Positions 30,297 to 38,772 are shown, counted from the first letter of the stretch. The stretch is 64,000 nucleotides of DNA from Pseudomonadota bacterium (GCA_023419315.1 JAEZYE010000050.1:1-64000); one strand, 5' to 3'. Numbers and translations: made by a program. The notes: a model not told the origin generated them from the sequence alone.

Positions 30297-31916
30297 TTAC
30301 TCCGGCCGCTGGCCGCGCGACGCCGCTTCGCTCTGCTCGGCCGCCTGCGCCGCACGCGATTCCGCGGTGCCCAGCGCGCGCGCCGCCGCGGCTTCCGGAT
30401 CCGCATTCGCCGGCACCTGGATCGGTGCGCCCGGTGGCGTCAGCCAACCGCCTTCGAAGCCGGCGCGCTCGAGTCCTTTGCGGATGTACGGATTCTTCTT
30501 CATCACTTCCCACACGAAACCGTTCCGGTAGTTCGCGATCATCGTGAGGATGGGGCCCTGATCGATGCCGATGTAATCGCTGGCGACCCAGCCCTCGCCC
30601 GGCACGATGCGACCGGCCTTCATCGGGATGTCGTAGTCGAAACTCGGATTGAAGGAGTCGAGGAAACCGTAGCTCGAATACAGATAGTCGCCGTAGCGCT
30701 CGTGCATCGTTTCGGTGGCGGGAATGACGATTTCCGGCGCGAACGGCAGCGAGGCGATTGCTGCGGTCGGCGCGATGGTGCCGTCGTCGAAGTTCTCGCG
30801 GAATCCGACGCCGCGCGCGGAATAGTGGCGGAACTCGCGCTGCTCGCGGCGGTATTCCTGGCGTGTCTGCTGCGGACCGTCGCTGGCGGTCAAGCCCCAG
30901 ACGTTTTCGCCATAGCCGCGCCAGCGCATCGGGTTTTCGATCGCATAGTTGCGCTGCGCGTAGGTGGCGCGGCGGCTGTTCTCGAAATAGTCGATGCCGC
31001 GCTCGCGCATGTAGGCATCCTGGATGCCGCGGAAGTCGATCCACACATGGCTGTACTGATGGCCGAAGTGCGGGCCGAACGTCAGGTATTCCTGGCCCTG
31101 GTAGACGCCCCAGCTTTCGTTGTACGTGCGCGTCCAGACTTCCCAGGCTTCCGGCCGGACCGGATGCGTCGGCGACCCGAGCGCCAGCACGTACAGCATC
31201 ATCGCTTCGTTGTAGCCCTTCCAGTCGTGCGGAATCACGCCGCTTTCCGGAAACCATCCCATCGACACGAGCGGCTTGTTCTTCTGCAGCCACGTCCAGT
31301 CCACGCGCTTGTAGATGGCGTCGGCCAGCTCGCGGATTTCCTTCTCGCGCTCGTCCTCGCGGTCGTAATACGACTGCGCGAACAGAACGCCCATCAGCAG
31401 CAGCGAGGTGTCCACGCTCGACAGTTCCACCCAGCTGGCGTAGCGGTGACCGGTCTGCATGTCGAGAAAGTGGTAATAGAAGCCCTTGTGTCCGCCCTTG
31501 CCTTCGGCCTGCGGCCCCTGCGGGAGTGTGTCGAGGAAACGCAGCGTGGTCAGCGTGCGATCCACCGCCTGTGTGCGGTTGACCCATCCGTTCTCCACGC
31601 CGATCGGATACGCCGTCAACGCGAAGCCCACCGACGCCACGCTGGCGAACGGCCGCGACGGAAAGCGATCCGGGGTCAAGCCATTGGTGTCGTTGGTCGT
31701 GTCCCAGAAGAACTGGAAGGTGCGTCGCTCGATGTCGCGGAACAACGGCGACAGTTCCGGACGTTCCGGCTTTGCGGGAGTTGCCGGCGCGCTCTTCGGC
31801 ACCGGCGCCGGTTTTACCGCAACGGGCGCTTCGGGCGTTTCCTTGCAGCCGGCGACCAGCGCCAGCAATGCGCCCAGGCCGGCGTATCCGACTTGCCTCA
31901 ACCAGGATCTCTTCAC
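30297..31916 (-). CDS. GH144-like (PF10091 glucoamylase family) lipoprotein, candidate endo-beta-1,2-glucanase
   Basis: A 539-residue lipoprotein (lipobox LVAGC, Cys24) with one large alpha/alpha barrel. Recognisable segments are RRTFQFFWDTTNDTNGLTPDR at the N-terminus, DTSLLLMGVLFA, GYNEAMMLYVLALGSP, FGHQYSHVWIDFRG, and the C-terminal SYGFLDSFNPSFDYD and IGIDQGPILTMIANYR. This is the PF10091 pattern; characterised members include GH144 endo-beta-1,2-glucanases. The start is GTG 31916, 14 bases downstream of a perfect LacI-type palindrome; the longer open frame (to 31988) would run across the operator and adds no signal features. It heads the operon with the binding protein and permeases. The family call is strong; the beta-1,2 specificity is inferred. 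Confidence 0.85.
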   Translation of the reverse strand: MKRSWLRQVGYAGLGALLALVAGCKETPEAPVAVKPAPVPKSAPATPAKPERPELSPLFRDIERRTFQFFWDTTNDTNGLTPDRFPSRPFASVASVGFALTAYPIGVENGWVNRTQAVDRTLTTLRFLDTLPQGPQAEGKGGHKGFYYHFLDMQTGHRYASWVELSSVDTSLLLMGVLFAQSYYDREDEREKEIRELADAIYKRVDWTWLQKNKPLVSMGWFPESGVIPHDWKGYNEAMMLYVLALGSPTHPVRPEAWEVWTRTYNESWGVYQGQEYLTFGPHFGHQYSHVWIDFRGIQDAYMRERGIDYFENSRRATYAQRNYAIENPMRWRGYGENVWGLTASDGPQQTRQEYRREQREFRHYSARGVGFRENFDDGTIAPTAAIASLPFAPEIVIPATETMHERYGDYLYSSYGFLDSFNPSFDYDIPMKAGRIVPGEGWVASDYIGIDQGPILTMIANYRNGFVWEVMKKNPYIRKGLERAGFEGGWLTPPGAPIQVPANADPEAAAARALGTAESRAAQAAEQSEAASRGQRPE

Positions 31917-31929
31917 GGAAAACTCTCTG

Positions 31930-31943
31930 TGTAACCGGTTACA
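31930..31943. promoter_or_regulatory. LacI-family operator, site B (GH144-like operon)
   Basis: TGTAACCGGTTACA, a perfect palindrome and a full match to TGNAANCGNTTNCA. It is 14 bases before the GTG of the GH144-like gene, so bound repressor would sit in the leader or start region of the GH144-binding protein-permease operon. Confidence 0.8.
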
Positions 31944-32007
31944 TCGATGATCAAAAAAAATGCGGCGGCGCCGTGGTGTGCAACTCACTGCGTCGATAAG
32001 CCTCGAC

Positions 32008-32040
32008 GCAGGATCCGTGGGGAGAGGACACGGATCCTGC
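32008..32040 (-). other. long 3' hairpin after the TonB receptor gene
   Basis: GCAGGATCCGTG (32008-32019), 9-base loop, CACGGATCCTGC (32029-32040): a perfect 12-base stem 27 bases after the receptor stop. No T run follows on either strand, so it is not a classical intrinsic terminator. It may stabilise the receptor mRNA or limit read-through to the GH144-like operon. Confidence 0.6.
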
Positions 32041-32067
32041 GCCGGGAACAGGCTTACCGATTCGTCA

Positions 32068-35000
32068 TCACCAGAACACGCGGGCGCTCATGAACAACGT
32101 GCGCGACGGCGTGTACATGCCGCCGTCCTCGTCGAACCGTACGTAGGGGTTGTAGTTCACACCGTCGCCCCAGTCGGTGATGAAGCCGTTGTAGTTCTTG
32201 GCGTTGGTGGCGTTGATCAGGTCGCCGCGGATCTGCACGGTCACCGTGTCGGTCACGTGCATGTCCTTGGACAACGACAGGTCCAACTGGCGCGTGCCCC
32301 AGATGTCGCCGCCGATCAGGAACTTCTGGCCCGGCATGTCGCGCACCGCCACCGGCGTCGGCACACCGAAGTACTCGCGCGGCGCCGCTTCGTTCAATGG
32401 CGGCGTGGTCGCCAGCGTCAGCTTCGCGGAGGCCGTGACGCCCCAGCCGATGTCGTAGATTCCGGTGAACACGAAGCGATGCTCCGGCACGGACTTGAGG
32501 TAGATGAAGGGATAGTCGTCGATGGTCGCGGCATCGAACGAATAATGCTGGTCATCGCCGCGATTACCCTTCGAATGCGAGTACGTGTACGCACCGGTGA
32601 AGCCCCAGCGCGATTCCTTGGTGTACGGCTTCTCGGCCGACAGCAGCACCTGCGTGGTCTTGGTCTCGATGCCGTTGTCACCCAGGATCAGGCCGCCGAA
32701 ACGCGGTGCGCGGCAATCCCACGGTTGCTTAAGGCCGGGATCGGCGTCCGGCCGGCAGATCCGCGGATCGCTCCAGAACGAACCATCGGGATAGCGATTG
32801 CCCAGTGTGAAGACGAAGCCTTCCTTGCTGTGGATGTACGACACCGTAGCCGAGGTGTTCCACTCGCCGATGACGTTGCGGATACCCAGCGAGTACTGAT
32901 CCGAATACGGCGTCTGCAGATCGTTGTTGAGCAGATCGATTTCGCCGTTCCGGACGTTCGCGTTGACCAGCGGCGCAAGGTTGTCCGTGCCGTTGAGGTA
33001 GGCGGGATTCCAGCTCACGCAGCTTCCCGGCGTCGGTGTGCATCCGGTGGTTTCGGCAAAGCGCAGCGTGTAACCGGACAGCGCCGACTTCACCTGCTCC
33101 AGGCCCATGTAGTCATAGAGGTTGCGGTCATAGCTGCGGCCGGCGCCGCCGAACAGCACGAAGCTTTCGTCACCGTTGAAGTCGTACGAGAAGCCCAGGC
33201 GCGGCGCCCAGTTGTTCTTGTCCGCCTTGCGATTGCCGCCATTGCTGATGTAGTCGTAGATGTTGACGCCGCCCTTGGCCAACTGTTCGGCGTAGGTGGC
33301 GCTGACCGCCGGATCCGTACCGGGACCGGTCAATGCGTCTACGACTTCCGACGGCGTCACGTTTTCCAGGTAAGACGGGATCTTTTCGTAGTCCCAGCGG
33401 ATGCCGAGGTTCAGCTGCAGCTTGTCGTTTACATCCCAGTCGTCCTGGATGTAGATGCCGAACTGCTTGCTGGTGGTCGTGACGATTGGCGAGGCGCCGC
33501 TGAACGGCAGGTTGAAGCGGACCTGGTACGGAATCGCACTGGTACCACCGCCATCCGCGACGGCGTAGAAGAACGACGGGTTGGCGGTCGAGTTTTCGCT
33601 CTGGGTCAGCTCGACTTCCTTGTACTTCACGCCCGCCTTGATGACGTGGCTGCCCGCCCATTCGAGCGAACTGAAGGTGATGTCGTTCTGGAAGCTCGGA
33701 CCCTTCTGGCCCTTGCGCTGAATCGCAAGGCCGCTGGTGGCGCTGGTGCGAAGCAGTTGATCGCCGTCCGCGGTTCCGACGGTGTAGATCAACTGGTTGC
33801 CCATCGTGTAGGCGGTCGGGTTGTAGAGCACGTCTTCGTACGAAAGGCGCGCTTCATTGAGGTAGCCCTCGCCGTAATGCTGCCAGCGCAGGTCGTAGCG
33901 CTCTTCGGTGTTCTTGATGTTCTTCGAAGCGGAAATCGCGTCCTCCTTGCCGACGTTGTCGCGGCCCTTCTCGTCGCGCACCTTGGCCGACAGTTCCAGC
34001 CGATCGTTCTCGCCGATATCCCAGTCAATCTTGCCGAAGTACAGATCCTCGGAGAACGGACGGGTCGCCGGACCCAACTGGTCGCGCGCGCTCTGCGGCA
34101 GATCGTCGGTGTACTGCGTGAAGCGGTCCGGCACGCGCACCGGGTCGGACGTCAGCACGAAGTCCTTCGCCTCGTAGGCGACGAAGAAGTGCATCTTGTC
34201 CTGGATGATCGGGCCACCGAACGCCGCACCATATTCGTTCTGGTGCGTCGGATCCTTGTCGTTGTTGCCCTGCTCGGCCGGCATCTTCGCGCGCCAGCTG
34301 GTCGTGGTCTTGCGGCCGAACACTTCACCGTGGAATTCGTTGGTGCCCGACTTGGTCTGCGCGACGATCGCCGCCGAACCGACCTGGTCGTACTCGGCCT
34401 TGTAGTTCGAGGTGATGACCTTGTATTCGCCAATGGCCAACTGCGGGAACGGATTGCCCGCGCTCTGCTCCTGGCCGGACACGCCGCCGAAGAGATAGCT
34501 CTTCTGGCCGACGCCGTCGATGAACACGTTGACCGCCGATGCGTTCTGCGCGCCACCGCGGATCTTGCTGTTGCCGGTGCTCGACGTCTCGAACTGCATG
34601 CCCGGCACGGTGTCGGCGAATTCGAGGAAGTTGCGCGTCAGCTGCGGAACGGTGTTGATCTGCTTCAGCGAGATGTTCGAACCGACTTCGGACGTCTTCA
34701 CTTCCTGCAGCGGCGCACCGACGACCTGCACGGTGTCCAGCGTCGTGGCGTCACCCGCAGGGGCGGTCGGAGCCGCCGCGCCGCCGGCGATGTTCAACGT
34801 CACCGAGGTCGCAACGGACAGCGTGACCGTCTGTTCAGTACCCGGGCCGGCATCGACGCGGTACGTGCCCGGAGGCAGACCCACCAGCGCGTAATTGCCA
34901 TCCGTGCCGACATTGACGCGACGGGTCAGGCCGGTGGCGGTGTTGGTGGCGGTGACGCTGGTGCCGGTTGGCGCCTTGCCGCGCAGCGTGGCGTTGGACG

Positions 35001-35106
35001 ACTGCGCCATTACGCTCGGCGCGAGTCCGACGAGCAGGCAGCTTGCCAGTGCAACGGTCAGCACTTTGCGGTTGACGCGGGGGGACTTCTTGTTCGGGTG
35101 CCTCAT
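32068..35106 (-). CDS. TonB-dependent receptor with carboxypeptidase-like N-terminal domain
   Basis: A 1012-residue outer-membrane transporter (start ATG 35106, Shine-Dalgarno GGAGGAG 8 bases before). The signal peptide is about 34 residues, ending PSVMAQ. Next comes a carboxypeptidase regulatory-like beta-domain (GTSVTATNTATGLTRRV...YALVGLPPGTYRV), then a plug domain (residues about 115-260, NTVPQLTRNFLEFADTVPGM, IRGGAQNASAVNVFIDGVG) and a 22-strand-type barrel ending in aromatic VFW, as required for barrel assembly. This Oar-like layout is common in Xanthomonadaceae carbohydrate uptake loci. It lies between lacI and the GH144-like operon, with its own LacI-type operator 48 bases upstream. 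The likely cargo is an oligosaccharide; the identity is inferred only from neighbours. Confidence 0.95.
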   Translation of the reverse strand: MRHPNKKSPRVNRKVLTVALASCLLVGLAPSVMAQSSNATLRGKAPTGTSVTATNTATGLTRRVNVGTDGNYALVGLPPGTYRVDAGPGTEQTVTLSVATSVTLNIAGGAAAPTAPAGDATTLDTVQVVGAPLQEVKTSEVGSNISLKQINTVPQLTRNFLEFADTVPGMQFETSSTGNSKIRGGAQNASAVNVFIDGVGQKSYLFGGVSGQEQSAGNPFPQLAIGEYKVITSNYKAEYDQVGSAAIVAQTKSGTNEFHGEVFGRKTTTSWRAKMPAEQGNNDKDPTHQNEYGAAFGGPIIQDKMHFFVAYEAKDFVLTSDPVRVPDRFTQYTDDLPQSARDQLGPATRPFSEDLYFGKIDWDIGENDRLELSAKVRDEKGRDNVGKEDAISASKNIKNTEERYDLRWQHYGEGYLNEARLSYEDVLYNPTAYTMGNQLIYTVGTADGDQLLRTSATSGLAIQRKGQKGPSFQNDITFSSLEWAGSHVIKAGVKYKEVELTQSENSTANPSFFYAVADGGGTSAIPYQVRFNLPFSGASPIVTTTSKQFGIYIQDDWDVNDKLQLNLGIRWDYEKIPSYLENVTPSEVVDALTGPGTDPAVSATYAEQLAKGGVNIYDYISNGGNRKADKNNWAPRLGFSYDFNGDESFVLFGGAGRSYDRNLYDYMGLEQVKSALSGYTLRFAETTGCTPTPGSCVSWNPAYLNGTDNLAPLVNANVRNGEIDLLNNDLQTPYSDQYSLGIRNVIGEWNTSATVSYIHSKEGFVFTLGNRYPDGSFWSDPRICRPDADPGLKQPWDCRAPRFGGLILGDNGIETKTTQVLLSAEKPYTKESRWGFTGAYTYSHSKGNRGDDQHYSFDAATIDDYPFIYLKSVPEHRFVFTGIYDIGWGVTASAKLTLATTPPLNEAAPREYFGVPTPVAVRDMPGQKFLIGGDIWGTRQLDLSLSKDMHVTDTVTVQIRGDLINATNAKNYNGFITDWGDGVNYNPYVRFDEDGGMYTPSRTLFMSARVFW

Positions 35107-35153
35107 GATCTCTCCTCCAGGGGCGACGATCGGTCTGATTTTCTGTTTGTGAT

Positions 35154-35167
35154 TGAAATCGGTTACA
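35154..35167. promoter_or_regulatory. LacI-family operator, site C (TonB receptor)
   Basis: TGAAATCGGTTACA, a full match to TGNAANCGNTTNCA, in the 92-base gap between lacI and the receptor gene. A run of nine A (nine T on the minus strand) at about 35177-35185 adjoins it, possibly the tail of a weak lacI terminator. Confidence 0.75.
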
Positions 35168-35198
35168 ACCTGCTGCAAAAAAAAACCGCACGGTGGCG

Positions 35199-36233
35199 TC
35201 AGCTGTCTGCGAGCTTTTGACCTCCCGCACTGGATTCACGCACTACCAGTTCCGGCACCAGCGTACGTGTGGTGGCCGGCAATACGTCGTCCGCATCAAC
35301 GGCATCGAGCAGACGCGTCATGGCATGTCCTCCCAGTTCGGCGATGCTGACCCGCATCGTCGTCAAAGGCGGGTGAACGAAACGCGCCAGCGGAATGTCA
35401 TCGAAGCCGGCGAGCGCGATATCGGAGGGCACCTTCAATCCCGATTCGTTGAAGGCATACAGGCAGCCGAGCGCCATCATGTCGTTGGCCGCGAACACGG
35501 CATCAGGACGCGCCTGTGGCGCCATAGCCAGCAGGCGCTTGCCGGCTTCATAGCCCGATGCTTCGCCGAAATCGCCGGAAAGCTCCCAGGGTTCGCCGGC
35601 GCCGGCATCGGCCGTGATCCCATCGCGGTAACCGCGCAGGCGCTCGCGCGCATCGAAGTTGTTCTCGGGGCCGCCGATGAAGGCGATGCGGCGATGACCC
35701 GCCTGCAGAAGATGCTGCGTCATCGCCAGCGCGCCGCCGTAGTTGTCGATGCTGAGGACGGGAAACTGCCCGTCTTCCAGATGCGTGTTGATCAGCACGA
35801 CGGGCAACGACGACGGCAGGTTCTCCGTCAGGAAACCGGGACGGTCCGCATAGGGCGACAGCACGAGCAGGCCGTCGACGCGGCCGCGCATCGCGCGCAG
35901 CGCTTCACCCTGCTCTTCCGGATGGCCGTGGTAGCTGGACACCAGCAGGTGCTGGCGACGTGCCCGGGCAATCTGATCGATGCCGCGCACCAGTTCGGAG
36001 AAGAACTCGCCGTGCAAATCCGGCAGCACGACACCGATGGTCTGGGTGCGCCGGCTGCTCAGGCTGCGAGCGGCGGCGTGCGGCTGGTAACGGAGGCGGT
36101 CGGCGGTGGCGACGACGTGCTGACGCACGGCTTCGGCCACGTTGTCGTGACCGTTCAGTGCACGGGAGACGGTGGCGACGGAAACCTGGGCTTCCCGGGC
36201 CACGTCCTTGATGGTGACTGCCGTACGCGCCAT
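35199..36233 (-). CDS. LacI family transcriptional regulator
   Basis: A 344-residue repressor. The N-terminal helix-turn-helix reads TIKDVAREAQVSVATVSRALNG (residues 7-28), followed by the hinge helix region QPHAAARSLSSRRTQTIGVVLPDL and a periplasmic-binding-like sugar-sensing domain (DGLLVLSP, AGHRRIAFIGG, PDAVFAANDMMALGCLYAF, AGFDDIPLARF). It lies inside the glucan locus between the GH3 and TonB receptor genes. An operator of the same type as those of the neighbouring genes overlaps its own promoter, so self-repression is likely. The inducer should be a breakdown product of the imported glycan. GGAGGGG lies 8 bases before the ATG. Confidence 0.95.
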   Translation of the reverse strand: MARTAVTIKDVAREAQVSVATVSRALNGHDNVAEAVRQHVVATADRLRYQPHAAARSLSSRRTQTIGVVLPDLHGEFFSELVRGIDQIARARRQHLLVSSYHGHPEEQGEALRAMRGRVDGLLVLSPYADRPGFLTENLPSSLPVVLINTHLEDGQFPVLSIDNYGGALAMTQHLLQAGHRRIAFIGGPENNFDARERLRGYRDGITADAGAGEPWELSGDFGEASGYEAGKRLLAMAPQARPDAVFAANDMMALGCLYAFNESGLKVPSDIALAGFDDIPLARFVHPPLTTMRVSIAELGGHAMTRLLDAVDADDVLPATTRTLVPELVVRESSAGGQKLADS

Positions 36234-36272
36234 TGAGCCGCCCCTCCGCGGTCATGACTGGTATGGTGGTGG

Positions 36273-36302
36273 ACTGTAAACGTTTTCAAAATCAAATGTA
36301 AA
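36273..36302 (-). promoter_or_regulatory. lacI promoter overlapping the operator
   Basis: On the minus strand, TTTACA (36297-36302), 18 bases, TACAGT (36273-36278). The LacI-type operator 36275-36288 covers the -10 and much of the spacer, so bound protein would block RNA polymerase. Confidence 0.55.
36275..36288. promoter_or_regulatory. LacI-family operator, site D (lacI)
   Basis: TGTAAACGTTTTCA, identical over 14 bases to site E upstream of the GH3 gene. It is 41 bases before the lacI ATG and overlaps the predicted -10. Confidence 0.8.
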
Positions 36303-36421
36303 GTCCGGGTTAGGCCAGACTTTTTTTGCTTCCCGATCAAGTACCTGGAAGACGCATTTGATTCTGTTTCGTTGCTGCGAAGCAGCAAAACCGTGAAGCA
36401 CAGTCCCGATTTGACGTGCGG

Positions 36422-36450
36422 CCGGGACAGGAAGACATCTCCTGTCCCGG
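36422..36450 (-). other. 3' hairpin after the GH3 gene
   Basis: CCGGGACAGGA (36422-36432), 7-base loop, TCCTGTCCCGG (36440-36450): a perfect 11-base stem 10 bases after the GH3 stop with no T run. It is similar in design to the hairpin after the TonB receptor gene. Confidence 0.6.
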
Positions 36451-36460
36451 TCGTGTCCAC

Positions 36461-38725
36461 TCAGCGTGTGGCGACCTCGAAGCGCGCTTCGAGCTTCGCA
36501 TCGGAACTGCCGCCCGCGAACACCGTGAAGCTGCCCGGTTCGACCACCCGCTTCATCGCGGCGTCGTACATGGCCAGATCCTCGAAGCCCAGCGTGAACT
36601 TCACCGTCTTCGATTCACCAGGCGCCAGTTCCACGCGCTGGAAGCCGCGCAGCGCCCGCACCGGGCGCGTGACCGTGGCGACGTCGTCACGCACGTACAA
36701 CTGCACCACTTCGGCGCCAGCGCGCTTGCCGGTGTTGGTGACGGTCACCGACACCTCCTGCTTGCCGTCGGGCGCAATCGTCGGCTGCTGGAGCGTGAGC
36801 TTGCCGTACGCGAACGTCGTGTAGCTCAGGCCGTGCCCGAACGGATACAGCGGCGTCCACGGCACATCGATGTACTTGGAGGTGTAGCGTTCCTCTTCGC
36901 GCGGCGGGCGACCGGTGTTCTTGTGGTTGTAGTAGATCGGCACCTGGCCCACGTTGCGCGGGAAGGTCACCGGCAGCTTGCCGGCCGGATTGAAGTCGCC
37001 GAACACGACGTCGGCGATCGCGTTGCCGCCTTCCACGCCGGGGAACCAGGCTTCGAGGATCGCCGGCACGCGTTCGCGCAGCGCGCCAATCGACAGCGGG
37101 CGGCCGTTGAGCAGCACCGCCGCCGTCGGTTTGCCCGCCTTGGCGACAGCGTCGGCGAGCGCCTGCTGTGCGCCGGGGAGATCCAGCGTGGTGCGATTGC
37201 GCGCTTCGGCGCTCATGTCCGGATGTTCCCCAAGGAACAGCAGCACGGCATCGGCCTGCTGTGCGAGGCGCACCGCTTCGGCAATGCCGCTTGTCTCGCC
37301 GCCTTCGATCGACGTGCCTTCCGCATACAGCACCTTGGTCTGCGGGCCGACGGCAGCACGGATGCCAGCCAGCGGCGTCACCGTGTCCTCGTCGCGTCCT
37401 GCGCCGGCCCAGTTGCCGAGCATGGCGCGTTGCAGGTTCGCCAGCGGACCGATCACGGCCAGCGTGCGCACGTTCTTCGACAGCGGCAGCGTGCCGTTGT
37501 TGTCGAGCAGCACCATCGACTTGCGCGCCATCTCGCGGGCGGCGGCGCGATTTTCCGCCGTCAGCGTGCGTGCCTTCTCGCGTTCGACGTCGCAATAGCG
37601 GTAGGGCTCCTCGAACAGGCCGAGCCGGTATTTCGCGCGCAACACGCGGCGCACCGAATCATCCACGTACGACTGGGGCAATTTGCCGGCGCGCACCGCG
37701 GCCGGCAGATCCTGCACATAGATGCGGCTGACCATGTCGATGTCCACGCCGGCCTTCAGGCCCAGCACGCCTGCGTCCGGGCGGTTGCCGGCCACGCCAT
37801 GCTTGATGAGTTCTTCCACGCCGGTGTAGTCGCTGACGAGCACGCCATCCCAGCCCCATTCCTTGCGCAGCAAGTCCTGGATGAGCTCCACGTTGGCATG
37901 CATCGGCACGCCGCCGATTTCATTGAACGAGGCCATCACCGACTGCGCGCCGGCATCCACCGCCGCCTTGAACGGCGGCAGATAGACCTCGCGCAGGGTG
38001 CGCTCGGAGATGTCGGCGACGTTGTAGTCGCGTCCGCCTTCGGCCGCGCCGTAGGCGACGAAATGCTTGGCCGTGGCAAGCAGGCTGTCGTCCGCGCCGA
38101 GGCGTTCGCCCTGGAAGCCGCGCACCCGCGCCGCCGCGAGCACCGACCCCAGATAGGGATCCTCGCCCGCACCTTCGACGATGCGGCCCCAGCGGGGTTC
38201 GCGGGTGACGTCCACCATCGGCGCGTAAGTCCAGTGGATACCGTAGCCGGCGGCTTCGCGCGCGGCGATGCGGGCGGCGTTCTGTACTTCGGCCGGATCA
38301 AAGCTGGCAGCTTCGCCCAGCGGCACAGGGAAAATCGTGCGGTAACCGTGGATGACGTCGTAGCCGAACATCAGCGGGATGCCCAGACGCGACTCCTCGA
38401 CGGCGATCTTCTGCAGGCGGCACGTCAGTTCAGCGCCCTGGACGCCGAGGAAGGAGCCGATCTCACCGCGACGGATTTCATCCTCGCCGCCCGCGCGCGC
38501 GGCCGCGCCGGTGTCATTGCCGATGGCTGGAGGCTGATTGAGCTGCCCCAGCTTCTCCTCGATCGTCATCTTGGCCAGCAGCGCTTCCACGAATGCGTGT
38601 TCGCCTGCCGGCACCTTGGGTTTGGCGGCGAACGCCGGACCCGTGATCGCCGTGGCCACCGCCAACGCGAGCCAGAGGCCACGCACGCGCGGCTGCGCCG
38701 CGGGCTTCGAAAGCCTGACCTTCAT
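36461..38725 (-). CDS. bglX: GH3 family beta-glucosidase, periplasmic (BglX-like)
   Basis: A 754-residue glycoside hydrolase family 3 enzyme, near the size of E. coli BglX (765). The signal peptide runs from MKVRLSKP to about residue 34 (...GPAFAA), so it acts in the periplasm. Motifs: GYDVIHGYRTIFPVPL, the WTYAPMVDVTREPRWGR loop, KHFVAYG, and the nucleophile Asp299 in LVSDYTGVEEL; the C-terminal half has a GH3 C domain and a fibronectin III-like domain. The start is ATG 38725 with GGGAGG 9-10 bases upstream; the longer frame passes through the operator. It probably trims glucan oligosaccharides to glucose or dimers between outer-membrane uptake and ABC import. A LacI-type operator lies 34 bases upstream. 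Confidence 0.95.
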   Translation of the reverse strand: MKVRLSKPAAQPRVRGLWLALAVATAITGPAFAAKPKVPAGEHAFVEALLAKMTIEEKLGQLNQPPAIGNDTGAAARAGGEDEIRRGEIGSFLGVQGAELTCRLQKIAVEESRLGIPLMFGYDVIHGYRTIFPVPLGEAASFDPAEVQNAARIAAREAAGYGIHWTYAPMVDVTREPRWGRIVEGAGEDPYLGSVLAAARVRGFQGERLGADDSLLATAKHFVAYGAAEGGRDYNVADISERTLREVYLPPFKAAVDAGAQSVMASFNEIGGVPMHANVELIQDLLRKEWGWDGVLVSDYTGVEELIKHGVAGNRPDAGVLGLKAGVDIDMVSRIYVQDLPAAVRAGKLPQSYVDDSVRRVLRAKYRLGLFEEPYRYCDVEREKARTLTAENRAAAREMARKSMVLLDNNGTLPLSKNVRTLAVIGPLANLQRAMLGNWAGAGRDEDTVTPLAGIRAAVGPQTKVLYAEGTSIEGGETSGIAEAVRLAQQADAVLLFLGEHPDMSAEARNRTTLDLPGAQQALADAVAKAGKPTAAVLLNGRPLSIGALRERVPAILEAWFPGVEGGNAIADVVFGDFNPAGKLPVTFPRNVGQVPIYYNHKNTGRPPREEERYTSKYIDVPWTPLYPFGHGLSYTTFAYGKLTLQQPTIAPDGKQEVSVTVTNTGKRAGAEVVQLYVRDDVATVTRPVRALRGFQRVELAPGESKTVKFTLGFEDLAMYDAAMKRVVEPGSFTVFAGGSSDAKLEARFEVATR

Positions 38726-38758
38726 GTATTCCGCCTCCCTTTGAACGAAGGGCCGGAA

Positions 38759-38772
38759 TGTAAACGTTTTCA
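38759..38772. promoter_or_regulatory. LacI-family operator, site E (GH3)
   Basis: TGTAAACGTTTTCA, a full match to TGNAANCGNTTNCA, 34 bases before the GH3 start. Identical to site D at lacI. Confidence 0.8.

Noticed and set aside
31960..35220. A 1086-codon plus-strand frame opposite the TonB receptor
   Set aside because: No signal, no domain; the receptor on the other strand is complete with signal peptide and terminal aromatic residue.
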